This document shows, piece by piece, positions 27,736 through 37,587 of a stretch of DNA of 64,000 nt. The position numbers and the translations under genes were made by a program. Every line of letters starts with the position of its first letter. Position 1 is the stretch's first letter. The notes below the pieces were generated by a model, which worked only from the letters and a program-made list of their open reading frames with translations, had not been told where the DNA came from and did no database searches. Origin of the DNA: Pseudomonas grandcourensis (GTDB lineage: Bacteria > Pseudomonadota > Gammaproteobacteria > Pseudomonadales > Pseudomonadaceae); the NCBI RefSeq assembly GCF_039909015.1, contig NZ_CP150919.1, forward strand, positions 2,022,501 to 2,086,500. The letters are read 5' to 3'.

Positions 27736-30700
27736 ATGAACGCTCTCCGACGACTGGCAGGTGGGGTGTTGATCGGCCTTCTTCTCTGGGCATCGACGGT
27801 CTGTGCACAACAGTCGTTGACCCTGTTGGGGCGCTCGAGCGTCGAAGGCCTGAGCGTCAGGTTGTCGGGAACCGAGTCGCGCTGGCTACAGCAAAAGGGC
27901 CGATTGGTGCTGGCTGTCTCGGCGCCGGACTATCCCCCTTTCGAGTTCAACACGGCGGGCAAGGTATTCGAAGGCGTGACCGCCGATTACGCCGGGTTGC
28001 TCGAACAATTGTTGAACATCGTCATCGAGGTCCGACGTTATCCGTCGCGGGCCGATGCGGTGCAGGCCATCAAGGAAGGGCAGGCGGACCTGCTGGGAAC
28101 GGCCAATCGGTTTGAAGCCGAAGATCCACAGCTGCAGATGTCCAGTGCCTACGCGGTCGATCAACCGGTGCTGGTCACCCGCACCGATTTCCCTCCGGTA
28201 CTCGACCCGACACTGGCCGGCAAGCGGCTGGTGATGCTGTATCACTACCTGCCCGAATACAGCGTGCAACAGTTCTATTCCAGGGCGCAGGTCCAGCTGT
28301 TTCCCTCGACATTGGCGGCGATGGGCGCCGTGGCGTACGGTCAGGCCGATGTCTACCTGGGGGATGCGATCAATGCCCATTACCTGATCAGCAAGAATTA
28401 CCTGGACAACGTGCAGCTGACGGACTTCTCGCCCATGGAGTCCGGGCGGTTTGCCTTTGCGATGGCCCGCGACAACGATTCGCTGTTGCGCATTGTCAAC
28501 AAGGCGCTGGCGGCCATCACCACCAATGAACAAATGAACATCCTGCGTCGTTGGGGGGCGAACGGGGTGTCTATCCCCGGCAACCAGTCCTTGCAATTGA
28601 GCGTGGCCGAACAGCGCTGGCTCGAACGCCACCCACGGGTGAAGGTCGCGATCAACGAAAATATCCCGCCGATTTCCTTTATCGACAGCGAAGGCAAGTT
28701 CCGCGGTATCGGCATCGATGTGCTGGCGAAAATCAGTTTGCGCACCGGCTTGCAATTTGACATCCAGGGCATGAAGTCGGTGGCCGAGATGATGACCGCC
28801 ATCAAGAGCGGGCAGATCGATGTACTGGCCGGTATCGGCCTCAGTTCCCAGCGTGAAGATGAGTTGCTGTTCACCCGCGCGTTCCTGAGCAGCCCTTCGG
28901 TGCTGGTGACCCGCGAGGATACGGACAGCCCCAGGACGCTGGATGACATGGCGGGAAGGACGTTGGCGCTGACCCGGGGCAACATTGTCGGCGAGTACCT
29001 TCGCCAGTATTACCCGCTGATCCAACTGGTGGATGCGCCACTGTCGACGGACGCCATGGAAATGGTCGCCCAGGGCAAGGCCCAAGGCGGCATCAATTCC
29101 TTGATCAGCGCCCGTTACCTGATTTCCCGGCAATATCGCGATCGCCTGCAAGTGACCAGCACCGTGGGCACCGACCCTGCACGAAGCACCCTGGCGACCG
29201 GTCGCGAGGCCACCGAGCTGCATTCGATCCTGGACAAGGCGCTGTTGAGCATCCCTCCCGAAGAAATTGACGAGCTGACCCAACCCTGGCGCTATGACTC
29301 GATGGTCGAGCAGAGTTACTGGCTGAGACACCGGCAGGCGATCGTGCAGGCGTTTGCGGTGGCGGGTGCCTTGCTGTTGCTGGCGTTGGTCGGGATCGTC
29401 TGGCAGCGGCGGCAGATTCGCCAGCGTCAGCAATTGCTCGGGCAATTGCAGGAAGCCAAAGACGCGGCGGATGAGGCCAACCGGGCCAAGACTACTTTCC
29501 TGGCCACCATGAGCCATGAAATCCGCACGCCGATGAACGCGTTGATCGGCATGCTCGAACTGGCACTGAAACGGGCCGATGAAGGGGAGACCGACCGCGC
29601 CGCCATCGAGGTGGCGTCCGATGCCGGGCAACAGTTACTGGATTTGATCGGCGATATTCTGGACGTCGCGCGGATCGAATCCGGGCATTTGTCGCTGGCG
29701 CCGGAACGGGTCAATCTGCACGCGCTGGTGACGTCGGTCTGCCGGGTTTTCGAAGGGCTGGCGGTGCAGAAGAATCTGCAGTGGCGGGTCGAACTCGACG
29801 AACACAGTGACTGTGACGTGATGCTCGACCCCACGCGCTTCAAACAGGTGCTGTCCAATCTGCTGAGCAATGCGATCAAGTTCACCCGGGAAGGCCAGGT
29901 GAGCCTGACGTTGCGGGTGCGACCTCAAGCCCCGGCGCACCTCGCCGTCAGCGTATGCATCGAAGACAGTGGCATCGGCATCAGCGCGCTCGACCAGCAA
30001 CGCCTGTTCAGCCCGTTCGTGCAGGCGGGCAACAGCCAGCAGAGCGCCCGGCAAGGTTCCGGTCTGGGACTGGTGATCAGTCGTACCCTGTGCGAAATGA
30101 TGGGTGGCCGGTTGCAACTCGACAGTGAGCTCGGGCGCGGGACTCGGGTGGACATCAACCTGGTGCTGCCTGCCCTGCAAGCCTTGCCGGCGGGAGGGGT
30201 GCCCCAGGATCCGGCGCAGCTCACGACCCGGGCGTTGTCGATTCTGGTGGTCGACGATTATCCGGCCAATCGTCTGTTGCTCTCGCGGCAGCTGAGCTAC
30301 CTGGGCCATCGCGTGGTGCAGGCTGAAGACGGGGCGCAGGGGCTGGAACAGTGGCGCGGGCAAGGGTTCGACCTGGTCATCACCGACTGCAACATGCCGC
30401 AGCTCAGCGGGTACGAATTGGCGGGTGCGATACGCGAGCAAGAGCGGGTGCAGGGGCTGTCGTCGACGCTGATTCTGGGCTTTACCGCCAATGCGCAGGT
30501 CGAGGAGAAGGCTCGATGTCTGGCGGCGGGCATGGACGACTGCCTGTTCAAGCCCATTCGCCTGGTGGATTTGCAGGCGTGGCTGGCCCAGTGGTTTTCC
30601 AGCGCGTCCTCAACGGCAATCGACGATCCTGGCGTCGCCGAGTTCGATTTGAGCGGGCTGGAGCGTTATGCGGATGCAGATCGTGAGCTGTTCGATCAAT

Positions 30701-30963
30701 TGTTGCACGATCTGGCGCTGAGCAACCGCGAGGATCGCGTGCATCTGCTCGCCTTGCATGCCGGCGGCAATCGCCCGGGCTTGGGGGAACTGGCGCACCG
30801 GATCAAGGGCGGGGCGCTGATGGTGCGAGCGCTCGCCCTGGTCGAGTGTTGCGAACAGCTGGAGCAGGCGTGCAATGACGGCCGCGCGGCAATGATCGAC
30901 GACGCCGTCGACCGGTTGCAGCAAGCCATGGCCCGCCTGGACCAGCGTCTGGAGCAGGATTGA
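27736..30963 (+). CDS. Hybrid sensor kinase with two periplasmic binding domains (BvgS/EvgS-like)
   Basis: 1075 aa. Signal peptide 1-25; two tandem SBP_bac_3 solute-binding domains (about 50-275 and 290-525); one membrane segment at about 537-556 (AFAVAGALLLLALVGIVW); a short coiled coil; HisKA with His594 in ATMSHEIRTPMNAL; HATPase with NLLSNAIKFT, DSGIGIS and GSGLGLVIS; receiver with Asp884 in ITDCNMPQLSG; C-terminal HPt with His1021 in LAHRIKGGAL. This is the complete four-step phosphorelay of BvgS/EvgS, but without an obvious PAS domain between membrane and kinase. The ATG directly follows the regulator's TGA. The periplasmic signal is unknown. Confidence 0.92.
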   Translation: MNALRRLAGGVLIGLLLWASTVCAQQSLTLLGRSSVEGLSVRLSGTESRWLQQKGRLVLAVSAPDYPPFEFNTAGKVFEGVTADYAGLLEQLLNIVIEVRRYPSRADAVQAIKEGQADLLGTANRFEAEDPQLQMSSAYAVDQPVLVTRTDFPPVLDPTLAGKRLVMLYHYLPEYSVQQFYSRAQVQLFPSTLAAMGAVAYGQADVYLGDAINAHYLISKNYLDNVQLTDFSPMESGRFAFAMARDNDSLLRIVNKALAAITTNEQMNILRRWGANGVSIPGNQSLQLSVAEQRWLERHPRVKVAINENIPPISFIDSEGKFRGIGIDVLAKISLRTGLQFDIQGMKSVAEMMTAIKSGQIDVLAGIGLSSQREDELLFTRAFLSSPSVLVTREDTDSPRTLDDMAGRTLALTRGNIVGEYLRQYYPLIQLVDAPLSTDAMEMVAQGKAQGGINSLISARYLISRQYRDRLQVTSTVGTDPARSTLATGREATELHSILDKALLSIPPEEIDELTQPWRYDSMVEQSYWLRHRQAIVQAFAVAGALLLLALVGIVWQRRQIRQRQQLLGQLQEAKDAADEANRAKTTFLATMSHEIRTPMNALIGMLELALKRADEGETDRAAIEVASDAGQQLLDLIGDILDVARIESGHLSLAPERVNLHALVTSVCRVFEGLAVQKNLQWRVELDEHSDCDVMLDPTRFKQVLSNLLSNAIKFTREGQVSLTLRVRPQAPAHLAVSVCIEDSGIGISALDQQRLFSPFVQAGNSQQSARQGSGLGLVISRTLCEMMGGRLQLDSELGRGTRVDINLVLPALQALPAGGVPQDPAQLTTRALSILVVDDYPANRLLLSRQLSYLGHRVVQAEDGAQGLEQWRGQGFDLVITDCNMPQLSGYELAGAIREQERVQGLSSTLILGFTANAQVEEKARCLAAGMDDCLFKPIRLVDLQAWLAQWFSSASSTAIDDPGVAEFDLSGLERYADADRELFDQLLHDLALSNREDRVHLLALHAGGNRPGLGELAHRIKGGALMVRALALVECCEQLEQACNDGRAAMIDDAVDRLQQAMARLDQRLEQD

Positions 30964-30966
30964 GGC

Positions 30967-31770
30967 TCAATCCCAGTTCGGTGCGATGCCTTTCGGGCTG
31001 GTCAAGCGGTGGCCGCGATCCAGCGTTGCGATCAAGGCCATGTCGGCCTCGCTCAAGGTCAGCTCGCGAGCCTTCAAGTTGCTTTCAAGGTTGGCCCGGC
31101 GCGTGGAAGACGGGATCACCGCGTAACCCGATTGCATGGCCCAGGCCAGGGTGACCTGCGCCGGTGTCGCGTGCAGGCGTTCGGCGATCTGCTGGATGAG
31201 CGGATCCTTGAGGACTTCACCGTAAGCCAGGGTCATGTACGACGTGATACCGATGCCCTGGCTGCGCGCGAACTCGACGACCTCACGGTTTTGCAGGTAG
31301 GGGTGCAGTTCGATCTGGTGGGTGGCGATGTGCTCGGCGCCAATGGCCGCGATCGCTTGTTTCATCAGGTCGATGGTGAAGTTGGACACGCCGATCTTCC
31401 GGGTCAGGCCCAGGCGTTTGGCTTCGAGCAGGGCGCCCATGAATTCTTCGACCGGCACTTGATCGTCCGGCGACGGCCAGTGGATCAGGGTCAGGTCCAG
31501 GTAGTCGGTCTGCAGTTTGCGCAGGCTTTCTTTCAGGCTGTCGATCAGGCGATCACCGGCCAGGTTGGCGACCCAGATCTTGCTGGTGATGAACAACTCT
31601 TCCCGGGCGATGCCGCTGGCGGCAATGGCTTCGCCGACGTCGGCTTCGTTCTCGTAGATTTGTGCGGTGTCGATCACCCGGTAGCCGAGCGCCAGGGCGG
31701 TGCTCACCGAATCGATGACCACCTGGCCTTGCAAGCGAAAGGTACCCAGGCCGAAGGCGGGAATGGACAT
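30967..31770 (-). CDS. dkgB: Aldo/keto reductase (2,5-diketo-D-gluconate reductase B type)
   Basis: 267 aa. Aldo-keto reductase barrel with [22 protein letters not shown] (catalytic Asp and Tyr), FITSKIW (catalytic Lys), TLIHWPSP (His), IGVSNF and the NADPH-binding end [14 protein letters not shown]. Reduces small ketones and aldehydes with NADPH. DkgB in E. coli reduces 2,5-diketogluconate and methylglyoxal; the substrate here is inferred. The start at 31770 is preferred over a longer frame to 31854. It ends tail to tail with the hybrid kinase gene, 3 bases apart. Confidence 0.86.
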   Translation of the reverse strand: MSIPAFGLGTFRLQGQVVIDSVSTALALGYRVIDTAQIYENEADVGEAIAASGIAREELFITSKIWVANLAGDRLIDSLKESLRKLQTDYLDLTLIHWPSPDDQVPVEEFMGALLEAKRLGLTRKIGVSNFTIDLMKQAIAAIGAEHIATHQIELHPYLQNREVVEFARSQGIGITSYMTLAYGEVLKDPLIQQIAERLHATPAQVTLAWAMQSGYAVIPSSTRRANLESNLKARELTLSEADMALIATLDRGHRLTSPKGIAPNWD

Positions 31771-31914
31771 TGAAGACTCCAGAGGTTGCAGTGGGAATAG
31801 GCGGCAGTATCCGCGCCTGCATCCGTGAGAAAAACCGCTTGATCGGCAAAGCAATGTTTACCGAAAGTCATGAATCATCGGCAGATTTCGGCATTGATGG
31901 TGTTTGTACCGGCC

Positions 31915-32008
31915 TCATCGCGAGCAGGTCGGGTCGCCGCACCGTCGCTCCCACATTGGATCTATATGCGCCACAAATCCCCTGTAGGAGCGAGCCTGCT
32001 CGCGATAG
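31915..32008. repeat. REP pair with one variant arm
   Basis: The right arm (31983-32008) is a normal GGAGCGAGCCTGCTCGCG copy. The left arm (31915-31954) has extra bases between GCGAGCAGG and TCGCTCCCAC, a variant form of the REP hairpin. The rest of the 269-base gap is empty. Confidence 0.75.
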
Positions 32009-32039
32009 CCATCACTCGGTACAAAGCCTTACCCCGACC

Positions 32040-32948
32040 CTAAGCAATATCACTGCGACTGAACTCCTCCCCGAGAAAATCGATCAATGTGCGCACCGAA
32101 GGCAGCAAGCCCCGGCGTGAAGGGAAGATCGCGTGGATGACACCGCTCTTCGGTGCCCAGCCCGGCACCAGTTCCACCAGTTGCCCGGCGGCGATTTCAT
32201 CGCGCACCACCACACTGGGCAGGTGCACGATGCCGATCCCGGCGACCGCCGCATGGCGCAAGGCCAACAGGTCATCGGTGACCATGCGCGGTGCATGCCG
32301 GATCATCGCGGTGCTGCCATCGGCCCCGAACAGTTCCCACTGATATTCGCGCTGCGCCGCGCCCCAGTGCAGGCTCGGCAAGCCGCTGAGGTCGGCCGGG
32401 GAGGCCGGTGTCGACAGGCGCGATAAAAAGGCCGGGCTGCCAACCACGCTCTGGGTGCTGTTGCCCAGCACCTTCATCACCATGTCGGTGTTCTCCAGCG
32501 GCGGAAAGCGTACACGCAAGGCAATGTCGAAGCCTTCGTGAATCAGGTCGACCCGGCGATTGGTGCTCTCGATGAACAACTCCACCAGCGGGTACTTGAG
32601 CAGGTAGCGGGTCAGCATCGGCCCGACCCAGGAATTGAGCAACGCCGTCGGGCAACTGACACGCACCAGGCCCTGAGGCTCGGAACGGTTGCGCTCGATC
32701 AGTTCGGCGGCGCTTTCCGCCTCCACCCGCATGGCTAGGCAGCGCTGGTAATAGGCCTGGCCGATTTCCGTCAATGAGCAATGCCGGCTGGTGCGGTGCA
32801 GCAGGCGCACGCCGAGGCGCTCTTCAAGCTCGGCAATGCGTCGGCTGAGCTTGGACTTGGGCATGTCCAGTGCCCGGCCGGCCGCGGCAAAACCGTGATG
32901 CTCCACCACCTGGGTGAAGTAGTAGAGGGTGTTGAGGTCTTCCACCAT
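32040..32948 (-). CDS. LysR-family transcriptional regulator
   Basis: 302 aa. N-terminal winged helix-turn-helix LNTLYYFTQVVEHHGFAAAGRALDMPKSKLSRRIAELEERLGVRLLHR, then the substrate-binding fold (RVSCPTALLNSWVGPMLTRYLLKYPLVELFIE). It is of the AaeR/DsdC-like group often found beside pirin and hydrolase genes. It is divergent from the pirin gene across 104 bp that hold a CGCTA/TAGCG inverted repeat (32965-32992), so it probably controls the pirin and isochorismatase-like genes. The inducer cannot be told from sequence. Confidence 0.9.
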   Translation of the reverse strand: MVEDLNTLYYFTQVVEHHGFAAAGRALDMPKSKLSRRIAELEERLGVRLLHRTSRHCSLTEIGQAYYQRCLAMRVEAESAAELIERNRSEPQGLVRVSCPTALLNSWVGPMLTRYLLKYPLVELFIESTNRRVDLIHEGFDIALRVRFPPLENTDMVMKVLGNSTQSVVGSPAFLSRLSTPASPADLSGLPSLHWGAAQREYQWELFGADGSTAMIRHAPRMVTDDLLALRHAAVAGIGIVHLPSVVVRDEIAAGQLVELVPGWAPKSGVIHAIFPSRRGLLPSVRTLIDFLGEEFSRSDIA

Positions 32949-32964
32949 CGTTCTCCAAATAGAA

Positions 32965-32992
32965 CGCTAAAGCTGATTTTTGCAGTCTAGCG
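32965..32992. promoter_or_regulatory. Candidate LysR operator
   Basis: CGCTA (32965-32969) and TAGCG (32988-32992) form an inverted repeat in the divergent gap between the LysR gene and pirin. The size is suitable for a LysR site, but the arms are short. Confidence 0.4.
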
Positions 32993-33052
32993 CAGCAAAG
33001 GTCACGGTTTTAAGCTTTGTCCATGGCTTCACTCACCTCATCAGGAGACACC

Positions 33053-33919
33053 ATGAAAAACATCATCGGTATCTACACCAGTCCACGGACCCATTGGGTT
33101 GGCGACGGTTTTCCGGTTCGCACGCTGTTTTCCTACGACAACCTGGGCAAGCACATCAGCCCGTTCCTGTTGCTGGATCACGCCGGCCCCGCTGAATTCA
33201 CCCCGACCAGCGAGCGACGTGGCGTTGGTCAGCATCCTCATCGTGGCTTCGAAACCGTGACTATCGTTTACAAGGGCGAACTGGAGCACCGGGACTCCAC
33301 CGGCAGTGGCGGCAAGATCGGCCCTGGCGATGTGCAATGGATGACCGCGGCCTCGGGGATCCTGCATGAAGAGTTTCACTCCGAAGGTTTCGCCAAAAGC
33401 GGTGGCACCCTGGAGATGGTGCAACTGTGGGTCAACCTGCCGGCCAGGGACAAAATGGCCGACCCCGGCTACCAGACGATTCTCGACCGTGACATCCCGG
33501 CCATCGCCTTGAAGGACAACGCCGGCAGCCTGCGCCTGATCGCCGGTGAGTTCGACGGCCACAAGGGCGCGGCGCGCACCTTCACCCCGGTCGACGTGTG
33601 GGACATCCGTTTGAATGCCGGCAAGTTGCTCACCCTTGACCTGCATGAAGGGCGCAACACCGCACTGGTTGTGCTGCGCGGCACGGTGCAGGTCAACGGC
33701 GTGGAATCGGTGCGTCAGGGGCAACTGGCCCTGTTTGACCGCAAGGGCGATCAGGTGACCCTTGAAGCCAGCGAAGACGCGGTGGTGCTGTTGCTCAGCG
33801 GCGAGCCGATCGACGAGCCGATCGTCGGCCACGGGCCGTTCGTGATGAACACCGAGCAGGAAATCCACCAGGCCTTCGCCGACTTCCAGTCCGGTCGCTT
33901 CGGCCGGATGCACGCCTAA
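33053..33919 (+). CDS. Pirin family protein
   Basis: 288 aa bicupin. The metal-binding motif of the N-terminal cupin is present: GVGQHPHRGFETVTIVYKGELEHRDSTG with the His pair, then VQWMTAASGILHEEFH with the third His and the Glu. The C-terminal pirin domain starts near residue 150 (RLIAGEFDGHKGAARTFTPVDVWDIRL). Some pirins are quercetin dioxygenases or bind regulators; the function here is unknown. AGGAGA lies 6 bases before the ATG at 33053. It likely forms a unit with the isochorismatase-like genes downstream. Confidence 0.9.
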   Translation: MKNIIGIYTSPRTHWVGDGFPVRTLFSYDNLGKHISPFLLLDHAGPAEFTPTSERRGVGQHPHRGFETVTIVYKGELEHRDSTGSGGKIGPGDVQWMTAASGILHEEFHSEGFAKSGGTLEMVQLWVNLPARDKMADPGYQTILDRDIPAIALKDNAGSLRLIAGEFDGHKGAARTFTPVDVWDIRLNAGKLLTLDLHEGRNTALVVLRGTVQVNGVESVRQGQLALFDRKGDQVTLEASEDAVVLLLSGEPIDEPIVGHGPFVMNTEQEIHQAFADFQSGRFGRMHA

Positions 33920-34012
33920 TTCGCAACGCTTCAACACCCGACTCTACACAGGATGAGTAGGCCGGTTTTCAGGCCAGGGATGGCTGTTGCCCAAAAGAAA
34001 GAGGAAACGCAC

Positions 34013-34696
34013 ATGAACACTGTCTACGCGGCCAACTTCAACGGCCAGAAACCGACCATCGACCCCAACGACAGCGCGATGCTGTTGATCGATCACCAGA
34101 GCGGACTGTTCCAGATCGTCAAGGACATGGACGTGCCCCAACTGCGCGCCAACGCCATTGCCCTGGCCAAGGCCGCGACCCTGCTGAAGATGCCGGTGAT
34201 CACCACCGCTTCCGTTCCCCAGGGGCCTAACGGGCCGTTGATCCCGGAAATCCACGAGGCCGCACCCCATGCGCAATACGTGGCGCGCAAAGGTGAAATC
34301 AACGCCTGGGACAACCCGGAGTTTCACGCGGCGGTCAAAGCCACCGGCAAGAAAACCCTGGTGATCGCCGGCACCCTGACCAGCGTGTGCCTGGCGTTCC
34401 CGTCCATTGCAGCGGTGCATGAAGGCTACAAGGTGTTTGCCGTGGTCGACGCCTCCGGCAACCACTCGAAACTGGCCACTGATCTGACCGTTGCCCGTTT
34501 GGCCCAGGCCGGGGTGGTGCCGATCGACATCATGGCTACGCTTTCGGAGCTGCAAGGTTCGTGGAACCGTCCGGATGCCGAGCAGTGGGCCGCTGTCTAC
34601 GCCCAGGCCATGCCGCATTATCAATTGCTGATCGAGAGTTACCTCAAGGCCCAGCAAGTGGCGAACGAACACGAGGCGCTGGACTCCCAGCGCTGA
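34013..34696 (+). CDS. Isochorismatase-fold cysteine hydrolase (YcaC-like), copy 1
   Basis: 227 aa. Catalytic Asp27 in MLLIDHQSG, Lys in KKTLVIAG and nucleophile Cys126 in LTSVCLAFP: the D-K-C triad of the cysteine hydrolase superfamily. The [12 protein letters not shown] and NAWDNPEF segments match the YcaC group. GAGG lies before the ATG at 34013. Substrate unknown; relatives hydrolyse amides, nicotinamide or N-carbamoyl compounds. About half of its core matches the next gene, so the pair probably arose by duplication. Confidence 0.87.
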   Translation: MNTVYAANFNGQKPTIDPNDSAMLLIDHQSGLFQIVKDMDVPQLRANAIALAKAATLLKMPVITTASVPQGPNGPLIPEIHEAAPHAQYVARKGEINAWDNPEFHAAVKATGKKTLVIAGTLTSVCLAFPSIAAVHEGYKVFAVVDASGNHSKLATDLTVARLAQAGVVPIDIMATLSELQGSWNRPDAEQWAAVYAQAMPHYQLLIESYLKAQQVANEHEALDSQR

Positions 34697-34752
34697 CCGG
34701 TGACCCCACGCCGATTTCCACTCGGCATCGATAACACGCGAGGACTACTGCA

Positions 34753-35379
34753 ATGACTACTTCCTACAAGCGTCTGGACAAGGACAACGCCGCGGTTCTG
34801 ATGGTTGATCACCAGGCGGGCCTGCTGTCACTGGTGCGCGACATCGACCCGGATCGTTTCAAGAACAACGTGCTGGCCCTGGCCGACCTGGCCAAGTACT
34901 TCAAGCTGCCGACCATCCTCACCACCAGTTTCGAAACCGGCCCGAACGGCCCACTGGTGCCCGAGCTCAAGGCACTGTTTCCGGACGCGCCGTACATCGC
35001 TCGCCCCGGCCAGATCAACGCCTGGGACAACGAAGATTTCGTCAAGGCAATCAAGGCCACCGGCAAGAAACAACTGATCATCGCCGGTGTGGTGACGGAG
35101 GTGTGCGTGGCGTTCCCGGCGCTTTCGGCCCTGGCCGAAGGTTTTGAGGTGTTCGTGGTCACCGATGCGTCCGGCACCTTCAACGAACTGACCCGCGAAT
35201 CGGCGTGGAACCGAATGACCGCTCAGGGCGCGCAACTGATGACCTGGTTCGGCCTGGCCTGTGAACTGCACCGCGACTGGCGCAACGACATCGAAGGGTT
35301 GGGTACGCTGTTCTCCAACCATATTCCGGATTACCGCAACCTGATGACCAGCTACAGCGCGCTGGCCAATAGCAAGTAA
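34753..35379 (+). CDS. Isochorismatase-fold cysteine hydrolase (YcaC-like), copy 2
   Basis: 208 aa. D-K-C triad with Asp19 (LMVDHQAG), Lys in KKQLIIAG and Cys118 (TEVCVAFPAL). It shares GPNGPLVPE, NAWDNEDF and DASGTFNELT-type segments with the gene 56 bases upstream. The C-terminal part ELHRDWRNDIEGLGTLFSNHIPDYRNLM is typical of YcaC, an octameric hydrolase of unknown physiological substrate. It is the last gene of the pirin unit and is followed by a REP pair. Confidence 0.88.
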   Translation: MTTSYKRLDKDNAAVLMVDHQAGLLSLVRDIDPDRFKNNVLALADLAKYFKLPTILTTSFETGPNGPLVPELKALFPDAPYIARPGQINAWDNEDFVKAIKATGKKQLIIAGVVTEVCVAFPALSALAEGFEVFVVTDASGTFNELTRESAWNRMTAQGAQLMTWFGLACELHRDWRNDIEGLGTLFSNHIPDYRNLMTSYSALANSK

Positions 35380-35400
35380 CTTCGGCATCACGCATCCCCC

Positions 35401-35488
35401 CTGTGGGAGCGAGCTTGCTCGCGATGGCGGCCTGACAGTCACTGCAACAGTGACTGTTCTACCGCCTTCGCGAGCAAGCTCGCTCCCT
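35401..35488. repeat. REP pair
   Basis: Facing arms CTGTGGGAGCGAGCTTGCTC (35401 on) and reverse complement (to 35488) after the second isochorismatase-like gene. Confidence 0.87.
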
Positions 35489-35600
35489 CATTGGTTTTGT
35501 GGTGTTTTTGGGAGGGTGTTCATCCCGCCAAATCAATTGCTCCTACACTATGGCCAATCTGTGCGATCTTCGCGTTATTAGCCTTGGCTGGAGTTGCTTG

Positions 35601-37043
35601 ATGCTGTCTTTCCTCACCGAACACCCATTGATCTGCGCCATGGTGCTGATCCTGATTGACCTCGGGTTGTGGCGTTTAATCGGTGACAACCGCAACCCTT
35701 GGAAGCTTCTGTTGCGGGTCACGATTTTCGCGCTATACAGCCTTCTGCTGTTCAATGAAGGCCTGAACCCGATGGAGCCGCCGCCCTGGGCCGACAACGT
35801 ACCCTTGCATCTGGCGGCCACCGGATTGCAGATCGGCTGGTGGTTGTTCGGCGCGCGGATGCTGACCGTGCTGATCGGCGCGGTGATGATGCAACGGGTC
35901 GGGCATACCGGGCGATTGCTTCAGGATCTGCTCGGTGCGGTGATTTTCCTGATCGCGATCATTGCCGCCCTGGCCTATGTGCTCGATCTCCCGGTCAAGG
36001 GCGTGCTGGCGACGTCCGGTGCGTTGGCGATCATCGTCGGCCTGGCCTTGCAGAGTACCCTCAGCGACGTGTTCTCCGGGATCGTCCTGAACACCACCAA
36101 GCCGTACCAACTGGATGACTACATCTCCATCGATGGCATGGAGGGCAAGGTGACCGACATCGACTGGCGTGCCACGCGCATGCAGACCTCTCAAGGCAGC
36201 ATGGCGGTGATTCCCAATTCACTGGCGGCCAAGGCCAAGATCATCAACTTCAGTCGGCCGAGCGATATTTTTGGCATATCCATCTCTGTGGAACTCAGCC
36301 CACATGCGCGACCGAACACCGTGATCGATGCCCTGAAGCGTGCCATGCAGGGCTGTCGCCTGCTGCTGGATGAGCCAGCGCCTAACGTCGCCCTGAAAAA
36401 CGCCAGCAGCACCGGGGTGGAATACGAAATCAGCGGGTTTGTCGCGTCGATGAGCGAGAAGCGCGAGGTGCGCAATCAACTATACGACCTGGCCTACCGG
36501 CACCTACAGGCATCCGGGATCAATTTGTTGTCGAGCGTGGAACTCGACCCGCCGGTCAACTTGACACGGCAGCGGGCGTTACTGGACAGCTCGCCGATTT
36601 TCTCCACCTTGCGTCAGGAAGAGAAAGACACCTTCAGCCAGAACATGACACTGCAAACCTTCCGTGCCGGGGAGACGATTCTGGAAGGGGGGGAGGTCAG
36701 CGAACACTTGTTCATCATTGAGTCCGGCGTGGTCTCGGTGACGCTGATGCGCCACGGAGCACCATTCGAATCCGGCCGCATGGGACCGGGGGAGGTGATC
36801 GGCGAGGCGGGTATCCTCACCGACAGCGCGCTGCCTGCGCAGTTCAGCGCCAAGACCTTCTGTGGCCTGTACCGCATCGAAAAGTCCTACCTCAAGCCGT
36901 GCCTGGATGCCCGTCATGACATCAACGATGCCATGCAAGCCTTGCTCGATTACCGGCTGCACAAGGCGAAAACCCTGACTCAGGAGTTGCCGGTGGCGCA
37001 GGCGAAAAAGGGCTTTTTGCAGTGGTTGCGCAATCGGGTTTGA
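35601..37043 (+). CDS. MscS-family channel with C-terminal cyclic-nucleotide-binding domain
   Basis: 480 aa. Four membrane segments in the first 170 residues, the last with the MscS pore-helix pattern GVLATSGALAIIVGLALQSTLSDVFSGI. The MscS beta domain follows (KPYQLDDYISIDGMEGKVTDIDWRATRMQTSQGSMAVIPNS). From about residue 345 a cNMP-binding fold is attached (LRQEEKDTFSQNMTLQTFRAGETILEGGEVSEHLFIIESGVVSV...GPGEVIGEAGIL). Such fusions may be ligand-modulated mechanosensitive channels. GGAG lies 7 bases before the ATG at 35601; a longer frame to 35499 is less likely. Confidence 0.87.
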   Translation: MLSFLTEHPLICAMVLILIDLGLWRLIGDNRNPWKLLLRVTIFALYSLLLFNEGLNPMEPPPWADNVPLHLAATGLQIGWWLFGARMLTVLIGAVMMQRVGHTGRLLQDLLGAVIFLIAIIAALAYVLDLPVKGVLATSGALAIIVGLALQSTLSDVFSGIVLNTTKPYQLDDYISIDGMEGKVTDIDWRATRMQTSQGSMAVIPNSLAAKAKIINFSRPSDIFGISISVELSPHARPNTVIDALKRAMQGCRLLLDEPAPNVALKNASSTGVEYEISGFVASMSEKREVRNQLYDLAYRHLQASGINLLSSVELDPPVNLTRQRALLDSSPIFSTLRQEEKDTFSQNMTLQTFRAGETILEGGEVSEHLFIIESGVVSVTLMRHGAPFESGRMGPGEVIGEAGILTDSALPAQFSAKTFCGLYRIEKSYLKPCLDARHDINDAMQALLDYRLHKAKTLTQELPVAQAKKGFLQWLRNRV

Positions 37044-37134
37044 ATGGCCTCCTCGACTTCTGAAAGATTGGCTATTTGTGTAGACCGGTCGTGGGACTAA
37101 CGTAGTGCCACACCCACTTGCCCTGGAGCACGCC

Positions 37135-37575
37135 ATGAAAACCCGTATCGATTTCTACACCGCTTCCCCTGACGCCCTCAAAGCAATGATCGCCCTGGAA
37201 ACAGCGGTGTCGAAGCTGCCGCTGGAAAAAAACCTGATCGAACTGGTCAAGCTGCGTACCTCGCAAATCAACGGCTGCGCCTTCTGCCTGGACATGCACA
37301 GCGCCGATGCACGCAAGGGCGGTGAATCCGAGCGTCGCCTGGCGACACTGTCGGCCTGGCGCGAAACGCCGTTCTTCACCGAGCGTGAGCGCGCCGCACT
37401 GGCCTGGACCGAGTCCCTGACCCTGATCAGCCAGACCCATGCCCCTGACGAAGACTATGAATTGGCTACCTCTCAGTTCGACGCCAAGGAAATGGTCGAC
37501 CTGACCGTCGCCATCACCACCATCAACGCCTGGAACCGCCTGGCCATCGGCTTTCGTAAAATGCCTCAGGCCTGA
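37135..37575 (+). CDS. AhpD-fold carboxymuconolactone decarboxylase family protein
   Basis: 146 aa. All-helical AhpD fold with the redox motif NGCAFCLDMH (Cys48 and Cys51, plus the relay His). The pair KLRTSQINGC and the length fit alkylhydroperoxidase-like carboxymuconolactone decarboxylase members. It probably acts in peroxide or thiol redox chemistry rather than protocatechuate breakdown. GGAG lies before the ATG. Convergent with the EmrB-like gene, which ends 12 bases away. Confidence 0.85.
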   Translation: MKTRIDFYTASPDALKAMIALETAVSKLPLEKNLIELVKLRTSQINGCAFCLDMHSADARKGGESERRLATLSAWRETPFFTERERAALAWTESLTLISQTHAPDEDYELATSQFDAKEMVDLTVAITTINAWNRLAIGFRKMPQA

Positions 37576-37587
37576 CCTGCACAAGCA

